This document shows, piece after piece, positions 1 through 8,011 of a DNA stretch of 39,334 nt. The notes under the pieces are model-generated. The model was not told the origin of the DNA. It ran no database searches and worked only from the letters and a program-made list of their open reading frames with translations. The first letter of the stretch is position 1, and each line of letters starts with the position of its first letter. The DNA lies in IMG/VR virus record IMGVR_UViG_3300004369_000574, positions 1 to 39,334 of that record; one strand, written 5' to 3'. Origin of the DNA: a virus. The translations under genes were made by a program, and so were the position numbers.

Positions 1-1167
1 TCCTTTTAGTGCGCCGGGAACACCAAATATAATAAACGGGTGCTTGTGCAATAAAGGCTTAAACGATTTTTCTGTAAGTGTACATTCGTTTGCTGTAAAA
101 TTAGTTTCAGTAACAATACTTACTAACGTTTGTTTGTAGTATTCAGAAGTATAACCGAAATCCTCACACATCTTATTAATATCTGTTTCTCCGTCAATGT
201 CTAAAGGCAAACGATTATTAAATTTAATTCCGGTTAAGGCAGTAAACTGATAGTTTGGATCATGTGATCCATATGGCATTATATATTCGCTGTTATTATC
301 TTGCAAAAAATTGGTTACTTTGCTCATAAAAGTTACTGTGTTTCTCTCATCGTCTATCTTGTTAAAACTAACCAATGATCGATCTACTAAATTTAAATGT
401 TCTAGTAATAATCCTAGATAAATTCTATGCTGTCTAAATCTACGATTCCAAGATAAGAACAGTTTTGGAGGAATCACTTCTGTATCGTATTCAGGTTCTA
501 CTGCAGGTTTACCATCGTGGTCTCCATAATGAAGATAGGAGTTAAATATTTCTCTGGAAGAAGCATAGGGAATAACTGTCATTCTATGGTATTTGTCTTT
601 AGGTACGTTTCGTTTTTCTGCCCATTGATCATACAATTGTTGTGCGTTTACAGCGCCGGTTAAATAAATAATTTTGTACATGGGCAAAAAGTATTGTCCA
701 TGAAAATAAGAATACATTGCATCTAATTCTGAGTCTGCCATAAATGCTTCAACAGAATGATCTAATAGTATATACCCATTACCAATTCTTGTCAAGTGTA
801 TTAAAAAGTTTGGCATATGTGAAAATTCTAATATACCTGAATTTTGTATAAAGTAAGATTCAAAAGGTACTCGCCATGCTAATGCAAAAGGATATAAAAA
901 CGGCCGCTTATCATCGTCCGTAATATATTGTGCTGGCACAACTTCATATTTGTCTTTTGCTTTGCGAAATATTTTATTTTCAAGGTCATCTGTCCAAAAA
1001 TTTCTGGACTCCATGTGTCCACATGCACCTTCTGCAACAGATGTCATAGTTAATATATTAGGTAACTCTGTATTCCAAATAGGAGCTTTAGGACCATGCC
1101 ATGAATACACAACTTTTACTTTGTCATCAGAACTATCTGATATGACTGATCGGAATTTTTCGTTCAT
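1..1167 (-). CDS. Uncharacterised protein with C-terminal TEKSFKP motif, cut by window edge
   Basis: The reading frame opens at an ATG at 1167 and stays open to base 1, giving 389 residues with the C-terminus missing. It starts 35 bases inside the end of the upstream radical SAM gene, so the two are probably translationally coupled. There is no signal peptide or membrane segment. Two stretches look family-specific: LFLSWNRRFRQHRIYLG (about residues 229-245) and, at the very end, LTEKSFKPLLHKHPFIIFG followed by VPGALKG. From memory, this pair occurs in uncharacterised proteins of marine phages and of bacterial surface-sugar clusters, where the TEK-F-KP segment resembles the C-terminal part of some glycosyltransferases. 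That comparison is unverified. The neighbourhood (three glycosyltransferase-like genes, five radical SAM genes) fits an enzyme acting on a surface molecule. The coding call is firm; the function is a weak inference. Confidence 0.85.
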   Translation of the reverse strand, partial: MNEKFRSVISDSSDDKVKVVYSWHGPKAPIWNTELPNILTMTSVAEGACGHMESRNFWTDDLENKIFRKAKDKYEVVPAQYITDDDKRPFLYPFALAWRVPFESYFIQNSGILEFSHMPNFLIHLTRIGNGYILLDHSVEAFMADSELDAMYSYFHGQYFLPMYKIIYLTGAVNAQQLYDQWAEKRNVPKDKYHRMTVIPYASSREIFNSYLHYGDHDGKPAVEPEYDTEVIPPKLFLSWNRRFRQHRIYLGLLLEHLNLVDRSLVSFNKIDDERNTVTFMSKVTNFLQDNNSEYIMPYGSHDPNYQFTALTGIKFNNRLPLDIDGETDINKMCEDFGYTSEYYKQTLVSIVTETNFTANECTLTEKSFKPLLHKHPFIIFGVPGALKG

Positions 1168-2146
1168 TTTTTATTTTCTCACCTGTCCAAAATTTTGGAA
1201 TAATAATATCTGTGCCACACATGCACATCTCTTTGTAGCACGTAACTTGTTTGGGTCCAACGTTCTTTATATCTTCAAGTATGTGGCCAACGTCTCCGCC
1301 AACACCACAACTTGCTAAACTCATTTGTCCTACTGGATTGATAAAAATGCAATCACCGACGTTACACTTCCATCCACTAAAAAAGTTTTGACTATTTACT
1401 ATGATATCATTTGCATTACAAACCTGTTCTGTGCCGTCAGCATAACGATTATAAGAAACTGTCATTTCAGTACGTTTGTTTGGCTTTGGTACTGACTGAT
1501 GTGATTCTATGTTGTGTTTTTCAATAAATTTTACTTTTTCAGAGTCTTGGTATTGCCATGGTCCAGTAACATGATTTAATTCGTCATAAAGAGGAGTCCA
1601 TTCTAAAAAATAATTAGGCATAATTGATTTTAGGTAATTACCAAATTCAACACACTCCCAAAATCTTTCTTCATGTAATAGTATTTTTGTACTTAGGTAG
1701 TTTACATTTTCACACAACCATAAAGAGTTTTCTTCATAACGCTCTTTATTAGCATGTTCTACGTGAAAACTTGCTACGATATCATCAAACAAATATGCAT
1801 GTTTCTTCCACCATGCGAGCGGTCTACTTAAATTAGTATTAACTGCTAATGTTGCTTGTGGAAGATTTTCATACAAGTATTCGCAAATAGGAATAAAATT
1901 TCGCCAGGCTGTTGGCTCTCCGCCAGAGAAAAAGAACTTGAAGTTTTTGTATCCTGCTTTTTGATAACGGTTAACTATTGTAGACAAGTTTTTTAAGTAA
2001 ATGTCTAAGTTACCATTATTAGGATTTTCACCTGCCCAGTTTCCTGGGTTACAATAACTACAACTAAAGTTGCAGAAATTGTTTACTTGCCATGTTATTG
2101 CTAAGTATGGCTCAGGTGCAAATACTTCTCTTAACTCGCGGCCCAC
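1133..2146 (-). CDS. Radical SAM enzyme with SPASM-like C-terminal cysteine cluster
   Basis: 337 residues. A canonical radical SAM [4Fe-4S] motif CNFSCSYC has cysteines at 25, 29 and 32, and the SAM-contacting SGGEP motif is at 74-78. The C-terminal third has seven cysteines at about 243, 261, 266, 280, 303, 308 and 310, ending CYKEMCMCGTDI. This layout matches a SPASM-type auxiliary iron-sulphur domain, as found in enzymes that modify peptides or proteins (anaerobic sulfatase maturases, RiPP maturases). Unlike the other four radical SAM proteins here, it has no N-terminal twitch extension. The start is a GTG at 2146, 16 bases inside the end of the preceding gene, with a GGAAG Shine-Dalgarno-like sequence just upstream; no better start is visible before the first cysteine. 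Cytoplasmic. The substrate cannot be told from sequence. Membership of the superfamily is certain; SPASM is likely. Confidence 0.95.
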   Translation of the reverse strand: MGRELREVFAPEPYLAITWQVNNFCNFSCSYCNPGNWAGENPNNGNLDIYLKNLSTIVNRYQKAGYKNFKFFFSGGEPTAWRNFIPICEYLYENLPQATLAVNTNLSRPLAWWKKHAYLFDDIVASFHVEHANKERYEENSLWLCENVNYLSTKILLHEERFWECVEFGNYLKSIMPNYFLEWTPLYDELNHVTGPWQYQDSEKVKFIEKHNIESHQSVPKPNKRTEMTVSYNRYADGTEQVCNANDIIVNSQNFFSGWKCNVGDCIFINPVGQMSLASCGVGGDVGHILEDIKNVGPKQVTCYKEMCMCGTDIIIPKFWTGEKIKNERKIPISHIR

Positions 2147-3411
2147 TCGTATACTTCCTTAATTTCTGGTACCAAGTCTTCAAATTTTTCGTCTCTAAAT
2201 TCGTCTAACATGTCGTTGAATTCTTTGAATTCTAAAATACCACCTTTGTTTTCATCACCAACTGTTAAGTTATAGATGATCATTTTAAAGCCATTGTATA
2301 TATCTACGTTATCTTTGTGACGTTCTTGGTATACACGATAAAGTTCTGCTAGTCTACGTTTAACGTGTGACGGCAAAATCATTACATTAGCATACCAAGG
2401 GTTTGTTGCTAAGTTGAAACGAGGTGCTGAGTGTTTTACATCAATAAAATCGTTATCAACCATATAATCCCAGAAGTCAGGAAAGTCAAAGATGTTCCAA
2501 ATGGATATCGTGGGAGTAATTTGAAACTGAGCATGTGGCACTTGCTCTTTTACCTCTTTGATATTCCTGACGATTTTTTCCCAATCTGTTCCGGATCTGA
2601 TACACTCTGCCACTTTTCCGTGTGCATCTAAACTAGCCCAGATTTTTAGTTGGGGAAACTTTTTCCAATACCCAATCAAGTCAACATTCTTTTTATAACT
2701 TAATGTTGAAAAGTTTGTAGTATAGGTTAATTCTACTTGATCTGTGAGTCCATTATCGACCCAGTAATCTAAACATTCATAATGTTCAGGTGTGATAATA
2801 ATTTCGCCACCTGCAAAATAAACTTCTGTGACATCACTTAAGTAAGGTTTTAATTTAGTTAAAAATCTTTGGTCATCATTGTTGTTAATAACAATTTTGC
2901 CGTTGTTTGCTGGGAAGTATTCATTAAACACTTCTTCACCTTTTTGCTCCATAAACTCTTGTGACCACAGTGAAGAACATGAGGGTCCGCATGATCTACA
3001 TTTCATGTTACACATATTAGAAAATCTAATATCCATATACTTCATTTCAAATTCTTTTAAAGAGCCATCATCGTTAGTAGTATTTGCGATGTAGTCTACG
3101 TAGTCGAGGCCTCTGCGTTTGTTGTGAGACTGACGCATAGTCCACTCCCCCATCAATTCTAAGTCGTAGCAACGCTTACAGGCGTCTACAGGCTCATCTT
3201 TCATCATAGCACTGCGTAACTCATTGTATTTTTCAGAGTTCATCATCTGAATAATAGATTCGTCTTCTCTTATTTCTCCCATTGGAAGATCCGAGTCTGC
3301 TACACAGCAAGGCAAGACTCGTTTATCTGGCCAAGCATGAAAATGCACCCAGGGCAAAACACAAAAGTGTTTCCCGTTTTCTACTAAATTTTTAACTACA
3401 ATTTTTTCCAT
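2131..3411 (-). CDS. Twitch-domain radical SAM protein, copy 4
   Basis: 426 residues. The N-terminal half-SPASM (twitch) region carries C17 in FCVLPWVHFHAW, C35-C36, and the pair C78/C81 (CKRC). The radical SAM core follows with CNMKCRSC (C134, C138, C141) inside the family-typical MDIRFSNMCNMKC. This is the N-terminal-twitch radical SAM type found in many marine phage genomes. The SAM-binding motif reads FAGGEIII at about 199-206, with Ile204 where the other copies have Pro of GGEP; it may still bind SAM, but the change is unique within this cluster. The ATG overlaps the stop of the beta-barrel gene as TAATGG, indicating reinitiation. The substrate is unknown. It is clearly paralogous to the genes at 4063-5307 and 5307-6605, but more diverged from them than they are from each other. 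Confidence 0.95.
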   Translation of the reverse strand: MEKIVVKNLVENGKHFCVLPWVHFHAWPDKRVLPCCVADSDLPMGEIREDESIIQMMNSEKYNELRSAMMKDEPVDACKRCYDLELMGEWTMRQSHNKRRGLDYVDYIANTTNDDGSLKEFEMKYMDIRFSNMCNMKCRSCGPSCSSLWSQEFMEQKGEEVFNEYFPANNGKIVINNNDDQRFLTKLKPYLSDVTEVYFAGGEIIITPEHYECLDYWVDNGLTDQVELTYTTNFSTLSYKKNVDLIGYWKKFPQLKIWASLDAHGKVAECIRSGTDWEKIVRNIKEVKEQVPHAQFQITPTISIWNIFDFPDFWDYMVDNDFIDVKHSAPRFNLATNPWYANVMILPSHVKRRLAELYRVYQERHKDNVDIYNGFKMIIYNLTVGDENKGGILEFKEFNDMLDEFRDEKFEDLVPEIKEVYEWAAS

Positions 3412-4070
3412 TAGAATCTTACTCCGAAATTTATGTTTAACACGTTGTTTTCAATTGGGTCTTTAGTGTATATGTTTGATATTCCAATTGTAAAGTTTTC
3501 TTTAATAACATAATCAAAACTAGTTTCATTTCTATAGTATTGATCACTCTTATCACCCTCTTCATATAAAAACTTGTTGATGAATCTTATGTTTGTTGTA
3601 ATGTTATAGTAAAACCAAAAACTGTTTCTGAGCATCACTTCTTTAAACTCGTTAGTTTCTAGTCGAGCAAACGAAAGTTCATTACTTGCTTTAAATTTTT
3701 CTGTACGTAACAACTTATATCCCCATCCAAAACCTATACTATACCTATCTTGCACAGGTCTTGTTTGATCATAATCATATACAAGTTGACCTAGTACATA
3801 ATGTTTGGGCATAGACTTAAACGTATAATTTGCTTTAGCGTGTGTGTTAAATTTTTGCAGTTTTTTTTCGTCCGAATCTTTATTCACATAATCTAATTCA
3901 AACACACGTTGCCATTGATCCTTTTCATTATTATAATCAATAGAGGCAGTTACAGTTCGGTCATCACTGTTTATGAATACTCCGCCAAGTTTGGCTTCTG
4001 CTTGTGCATTTGCATTAATGGACGCTATAGAAAACAAAAATGCAAATATTATGTAAAAAATCTTATTCAT
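3411..4070 (-). CDS. Outer-membrane beta-barrel protein, DUF481-like
   Basis: 219 residues. It begins with a clear Sec signal peptide: MNK, a hydrophobic core (IFYIIFAFLFSIASI), then NANAQA with probable cleavage after about residue 22. The mature part consists of alternating beta strands with charged turns and ends in phenylalanine (INFGVRF), the C-terminal signature recognised by the BAM machinery in Gram-negative outer-membrane proteins. Strand content and length fit the DUF481/YdiY family of small barrels; that family name is from pattern recognition, not a search. The ATG overlaps the stop of the preceding radical SAM gene by 8 bases (ATGAATAA), and its own stop overlaps the next start, so it is an integral cistron of the operon. 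A phage gene for an exported host-envelope barrel could alter receptors, block superinfection, aid nutrient uptake or serve as a modification target; the sequence does not decide. Confidence 0.88.
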   Translation of the reverse strand: MNKIFYIIFAFLFSIASINANAQAEAKLGGVFINSDDRTVTASIDYNNEKDQWQRVFELDYVNKDSDEKKLQKFNTHAKANYTFKSMPKHYVLGQLVYDYDQTRPVQDRYSIGFGWGYKLLRTEKFKASNELSFARLETNEFKEVMLRNSFWFYYNITTNIRFINKFLYEEGDKSDQYYRNETSFDYVIKENFTIGISNIYTKDPIENNVLNINFGVRF

Positions 4071-5307
4071 TTAAGTCCCTTAATTTGTTTAACTCTGGAA
4101 ACACTTTCCAAAAGTCTTCGTCTCTTATTCTATCTATTGATTTTGTGTGCATAAGCATAGTGTCTTTAACATCTTTCCATGTGTCACTTTCTGCCGCAAA
4201 GTTTACAGCATCAATAACTAGTCTTGGTATACATGTTTTGTCATCTTTATTTACATCTGCCCAACGCAATGCTTTTTCTGCGGCTTCTACTTTTAATTCT
4301 TTTGGTAGACTTTTAGCACTGTAATAATCCGGATGTACCGCAAGATACAAACTGTGATACCAGTCTTCTGTTCTAACTATGTTTTTGTCTTTTAAGTACT
4401 GATAAAATTCACCAATCATTGGGTAGTTAAACAAAGAAAACACTGTGTTCATTTGAAATGACACATAATCTAAATCTCTAAAGGTTAGTAAGTTGCTTTC
4501 TACTTTGCCCCAATCTGTTCCTTTACGTAACCACTCAGCACGTTCCCCAAAGTGATCAATAGAACAACTGAGTTCTATTTTATCAAAGTGTTTCCACAAC
4601 TCTAGGATATCATGTTTCTTATATTTTATATTACTTGCGTTAGTGTTGTAACGCAAAATGGGTTTTTTGCCTCGTCTAATAAATTCTTCTAGCATCACAT
4701 AGTGTTCTTCGGTGATCAGTGGCTCGCCACCAGCAAAATAACATAACTCTATGTTGTCAATCTGTTCGATAACTTCTTCTAATACTGTGCCTGTACCATC
4801 GTCAGCATGAATTATAATCGGGTGCTTGTCATCAAAGTTTTCACGCATTTCTTGCGCCCATTGAGAACTAAACTCTGCACCGCATGTTCTGCATTTAAAG
4901 TTGCAGATGTTAGAGAATCTAATGTCAAAGTAGTGCATCCTAAAATCATGTACGTGCCCGTCGTCTTCAGTGTTAGGAACTAATTCATCAAAGTGCTTAC
5001 CAAAGTGTTCTTTAGAATAATTTCTAAAACTATGCGGGCCTGCTTCTTCGTGTTTATAGCAAAATTTACAAATGTCGTTTTTACGTTCATTAAGCATATC
5101 CAAACGTAACTCTTTCATTTTATCAGAATTAAATGCTTCTTTTAAACTAATTTCTTTAGTGTTTCCAAACGGCGTAGTATAATCATTTGAACAGCAAGGA
5201 TAGATATCACCTTTGGGTGTCACGTTTAAGTGTAGCCAAGGAAACATACAAAATGTTTTGCTTTCGTTTAATAAAAAGTCTTTATCGATTGCGGGTATTC
5301 TTTCCAT
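4063..5307 (-). CDS. Twitch-domain radical SAM protein, copy 3
   Basis: 414 residues. The N-terminal twitch region has C20 (TFCMFPWLHLNVTPKG), C38-C39 and C80/C83 (CKFC). The core motif CNFKCRTC has C135, C139 and C142 within YFDIRFSNICNFKC, and the SAM motif CYFAGGEP ends near residue 196. Downstream, the conserved LRYNTNASN and SIDHFGERAEWLRKGTDW blocks match the other copies. The C-terminal 100 residues lack a second cysteine cluster, so the auxiliary cluster, if any, is supplied by the N-terminal twitch. It starts by a TAATGG stop-start overlap with the upstream paralogue. Its closest relative in the window is the gene at 5307-6605; the shared blocks and the near-identical junction sequences in front of each show that they arose by tandem duplication. 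The substrate is unknown. Confidence 0.96.
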   Translation of the reverse strand: MERIPAIDKDFLLNESKTFCMFPWLHLNVTPKGDIYPCCSNDYTTPFGNTKEISLKEAFNSDKMKELRLDMLNERKNDICKFCYKHEEAGPHSFRNYSKEHFGKHFDELVPNTEDDGHVHDFRMHYFDIRFSNICNFKCRTCGAEFSSQWAQEMRENFDDKHPIIIHADDGTGTVLEEVIEQIDNIELCYFAGGEPLITEEHYVMLEEFIRRGKKPILRYNTNASNIKYKKHDILELWKHFDKIELSCSIDHFGERAEWLRKGTDWGKVESNLLTFRDLDYVSFQMNTVFSLFNYPMIGEFYQYLKDKNIVRTEDWYHSLYLAVHPDYYSAKSLPKELKVEAAEKALRWADVNKDDKTCIPRLVIDAVNFAAESDTWKDVKDTMLMHTKSIDRIRDEDFWKVFPELNKLRDLNE

Positions 5308-5321
5308 TATGGTCTCATTGA
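5304..5321 (-). repeat. Gene-junction repeat, copy B (stop-start between radical SAM copies 2 and 3)
   Basis: This 18-base junction matches 6602-6619 at 16 of 18 positions. Both encode the final Met-Arg of the upstream protein, its TAA stop and the overlapping ATG plus G of the next gene. The match lies outside the strongly conserved protein blocks and supports tandem duplication. Confidence 0.75.
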
Positions 5322-6605
5322 TGCTGGTATTTTATATAACATCGCAAGTTCAGGAAACGTTTCGGTAAAGTCTTCTTCTCTGATTGTGTCAATACGATGC
5401 AATTCTTCTTTAAACAATTGCTTTTGTTCGTCCCAAGTATTTTTAGATGTTACCCAACCAATGGCTTGTTCTATTTGTAGTATTTGTTCTTCTCTGAATT
5501 TCAAATCTTTCATGTATTGGATTGTCAATTCAAGTTGTTGTACTACTTGTGCTTTGTAATCTTCTGGTAAGATATGTACTGCTACATGTTCAGGACTACT
5601 CATATTATATAATGTCCATACAGGACTTTTTGGAGTGTAATAATGATTATCAATCATGTACTTGTAAAAATGTGATATAGTTAATGAATTAAATACACTC
5701 AATACAGTGTTAACTTGAAACACTACGTTTTTTGCTTTAATTAATTTCTTTAGGTTGGCTTCAACTTCGCTCCATTTTGTTCCATGTCTAACATATTCTG
5801 CTTTTGGACCATAATGATCTATTGATGCATAGATTTGTATCGGCTTTTCAAAATGTTGCCATAATTTAAATATGTCACGCTTCTTATATTTCAAGTTAGA
5901 AATATTAGTATTGTACCTAAGTTCGATATCAGTTTTCTTAACTCTAATCATTTCATCTAGCATTAGATACATTTCATCAGTAATTAATGGTTCACCACCT
6001 GCAAAGTATGCAATCTCCATGTCAGGTACACACTCTAATACTTCTTTTACAAAGTCTTTTCTGTTACCCTTAGGTAACTTTTCTGCATATAATGGGAAAC
6101 CACATTGTTCTTTGCTTTTTAAATCTTCTTGTTCCCATAGTGTAGAGAAAGCAGGACCACACGTTCTACATTTAAAATTGCAGATATTAGAAAATCTAAT
6201 ATCAAAGTATTTCATTTTAAAGTTTTTAATAGCGCCTGTTTTAAGATCAGTATTATCTAACACATCGACAAAATCCTTTTTCCAAACTTTATTCGATTGA
6301 GTTCTAAAACTAGGAACTCCTTGTTCATCGTGTTTGTGACAGTTAGCACACTCAGGATTTTTTGTGCCTTTGAGCATATCCAATCTTAACTGTTTCATCT
6401 TGTCTGAATTAACAATTTCTGCTAAACTATCCCTATTAGAATTACCAACGCCCACATTATCAGAACATGATTTACCGATACAGCATGGCGCAGCCTGACC
6501 TGTTGGAGTCGTGTGTATAGATACCCAAGGTATCATACAAAATGTTTCACTTTCATCAAGTAAAAGTCTGTATAAAAATTGTTCTGCTTTGTTTTTAGTA
6601 GCCAT
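5307..6605 (-). CDS. Twitch-domain radical SAM protein, copy 2
   Basis: 432 residues from the preferred ATG at 6605. A longer frame from a GTG at 6644 is possible, but the ATG at 6605 overlaps the upstream stop as TAATGG, exactly like the next gene, and the first family motif begins only about 20 residues later. The twitch region has C23 (TFCMIPWVSIHTTPTG), C41-C42 and C86/C89 (CANC), plus an extra C47. The core motif CNFKCRTC has C142, C146 and C149 within YFDIRFSNICNFKC, followed by AYFAGGEP, LRYNTNISNLKYKK and a SIDHYGPKAEYVRHGTKW block that corresponds position by position to the same block in the next gene. The C-terminus ends ASMRP, matching NPMRQ at the end of the upstream gene. Cytoplasmic; substrate unknown. 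Confidence 0.95.
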   Translation of the reverse strand: MATKNKAEQFLYRLLLDESETFCMIPWVSIHTTPTGQAAPCCIGKSCSDNVGVGNSNRDSLAEIVNSDKMKQLRLDMLKGTKNPECANCHKHDEQGVPSFRTQSNKVWKKDFVDVLDNTDLKTGAIKNFKMKYFDIRFSNICNFKCRTCGPAFSTLWEQEDLKSKEQCGFPLYAEKLPKGNRKDFVKEVLECVPDMEIAYFAGGEPLITDEMYLMLDEMIRVKKTDIELRYNTNISNLKYKKRDIFKLWQHFEKPIQIYASIDHYGPKAEYVRHGTKWSEVEANLKKLIKAKNVVFQVNTVLSVFNSLTISHFYKYMIDNHYYTPKSPVWTLYNMSSPEHVAVHILPEDYKAQVVQQLELTIQYMKDLKFREEQILQIEQAIGWVTSKNTWDEQKQLFKEELHRIDTIREEDFTETFPELAMLYKIPASMRP

Positions 6606-6619
6606 TATTGTCTCATTGG
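6602..6619 (-). repeat. Gene-junction repeat, copy A (stop-start between radical SAM copies 1 and 2)
   Basis: Minus strand reads CCAATGAGACAATAATGG; the copy at 5304-5321 reads TCAATGAGACCATAATGG. This is the partner of copy B and also supports placing the start of copy 2 at 6605, since both genes then begin in the same TAATGG context. Confidence 0.75.
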
Positions 6620-8011
6620 ATTTGTTAAATTGACTTGTTGGCACAATCTATAAAAATCTAGCATCTCAGGATAAACAGTTAACAAATCTGTATCTCTACG
6701 ATCATCTAATTCGTTAAACCAATTATAAAAATCTCGTCTACCTTCAATTAATCTTTCTTCTGTATAATGTGTTTCTGCCATATAGTCAACTACACGTTTG
6801 AATTTTTCATACTCAATCGTAGTAAATGCATCTGGTCTAGTGTCATCTATATTGTCTTTGATAAACTGTAAGGACTCATGCATGTAAGGCATGTATTCTT
6901 CTTTAGGTAAAATATTCATATCGTATTGCAGTGGTTCTTTTAGATATGGTGTATCAAATCTGACTCTATGCTTGTCTTCTGTTTTCCATTCGTACCAACC
7001 ATATTGCTTACGCCATTCCAAAAACTTTTCTAACAGTTGTTTGAATGATGTTACTGCTAAAATGTTAAATGTAACCATAAAAGTAATAGGAGAATCAGTA
7101 CGTGTAAGGTACGTATGAAAATTCTTTTCCCACAACTCTAAATCTAATCCAGTTCTGATATATTCTGCACGTTCACCCCAACAATCTAAACTTGTAAACA
7201 GTTTAAAACTTTCTAGTTTTTTGTCATCGCACAAATTTTTTACTGAATCTGATAGACGTTCTACTAACGCAGTCTTTGTGCCTAAATTAGAATTGATATT
7301 TAACTCTAACCATGGCATCGGATCTTCATCAATCTGTTTTAACAAGCGCCATGTAGATACGTGCATTGTAGGTTCGCCGCCTGTCACTCGTAAAATGTTT
7401 AATGTCTTACGCATTTCAGGCCACCATTCCCAGAACGCATCGACATATGGATTTTCTTCTTCACGTTCAAACAGTGTCATCCAATCAATATCATTTCTGT
7501 GATTTTTTACTGATTCTACGGGACCAAATTGTTTAATTTCACTGTGGTAACTTGATGAGTATTTAGGATGACAATAACCGCACTTAAAATTACATTCATT
7601 ACCAAAGTTAATTTCAATATATTCTGGATTAATGTTTTGTTCGTAACTTCCCTTCGCACATTGCTCAAATCTTTCTTCAGTAAAAATAGAACCGTTTCTA
7701 ATATGTCTGTCAGAAATATAATCTTTTCCTAATGCTTCTACGTTCCAGCAGTATTGACATCCTTCAGGCTTTTCGCCTTCTAGCATTTGTTTACGTTCCA
7801 TTTTCTTTTCCCAAGTGTTGTGTAATGCACTTGGGTTTTCTTTTAATTCATGCATTGGAATCTTGTGCGGCCTAGGGTGATAACAAGAGTGTGTTTCACC
7901 TGTTTGCAAATACATTGTTACGTGATGCCACTTAGCCAGACAGAAGGTAGGAGACGATTCGTTTTCTACTCTGATTTGGATTGTTTTAATTCTGTCTGTT
8001 TCTACTGACAT
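6605..8011 (-). CDS. Twitch-domain radical SAM protein, copy 1 (divergent)
   Basis: 468 residues, the longest and most diverged of the four twitch-type proteins. Candidate twitch cysteines are C24 (TFCLAKWHHVTMYLQTG), C43 (HSCYHPRPH) and C85/C88 (CQYC). The paired CC of the other copies is replaced by a single Cys followed by Tyr-His, which may change how the auxiliary cluster is ligated. The core motif CNFKCGYC has C140, C144 and C147 inside EINFGNECNFKC, and the SAM motif is RVTGGEPTMH. The block SLDCWGERAEYIRTGLDL corresponds to the SIDHFG-ERAEWLRKG block of the paralogues. The start codon overlaps the stop of the glycosyltransferase-like gene (TAATG), which couples the sugar-enzyme part of the operon to the radical SAM part. 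The substrate is unknown. Confidence 0.95.
   Translation of the reverse strand: MSVETDRIKTIQIRVENESSPTFCLAKWHHVTMYLQTGETHSCYHPRPHKIPMHELKENPSALHNTWEKKMERKQMLEGEKPEGCQYCWNVEALGKDYISDRHIRNGSIFTEERFEQCAKGSYEQNINPEYIEINFGNECNFKCGYCHPKYSSSYHSEIKQFGPVESVKNHRNDIDWMTLFEREEENPYVDAFWEWWPEMRKTLNILRVTGGEPTMHVSTWRLLKQIDEDPMPWLELNINSNLGTKTALVERLSDSVKNLCDDKKLESFKLFTSLDCWGERAEYIRTGLDLELWEKNFHTYLTRTDSPITFMVTFNILAVTSFKQLLEKFLEWRKQYGWYEWKTEDKHRVRFDTPYLKEPLQYDMNILPKEEYMPYMHESLQFIKDNIDDTRPDAFTTIEYEKFKRVVDYMAETHYTEERLIEGRRDFYNWFNELDDRRDTDLLTVYPEMLDFYRLCQQVNLTNPMRQ

Noticed and set aside
950-1318. Plus-strand frame of 122 codons
   Set aside because: It lies across the coding strand of two well-supported minus-strand genes, has no ribosome-binding site and no recognisable motif. 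The same applies to all other plus-strand frames in the window, including 5872-6300, 12704-13102, 24617-24991 and 38521-39051.
3411-4070. The signal-peptide gene as a holin or spanin
   Set aside because: It has one cleavable signal, a beta-rich body and a C-terminal Phe, with no further transmembrane helix, lipobox or coiled coil expected of lysis proteins.
6606-6644. GTG start at 6644 adding 13 residues to radical SAM copy 2
   Set aside because: The ATG at 6605 lies in the same TAATGG stop-start context as the paralogue downstream, and the added residues have no counterpart in the family.
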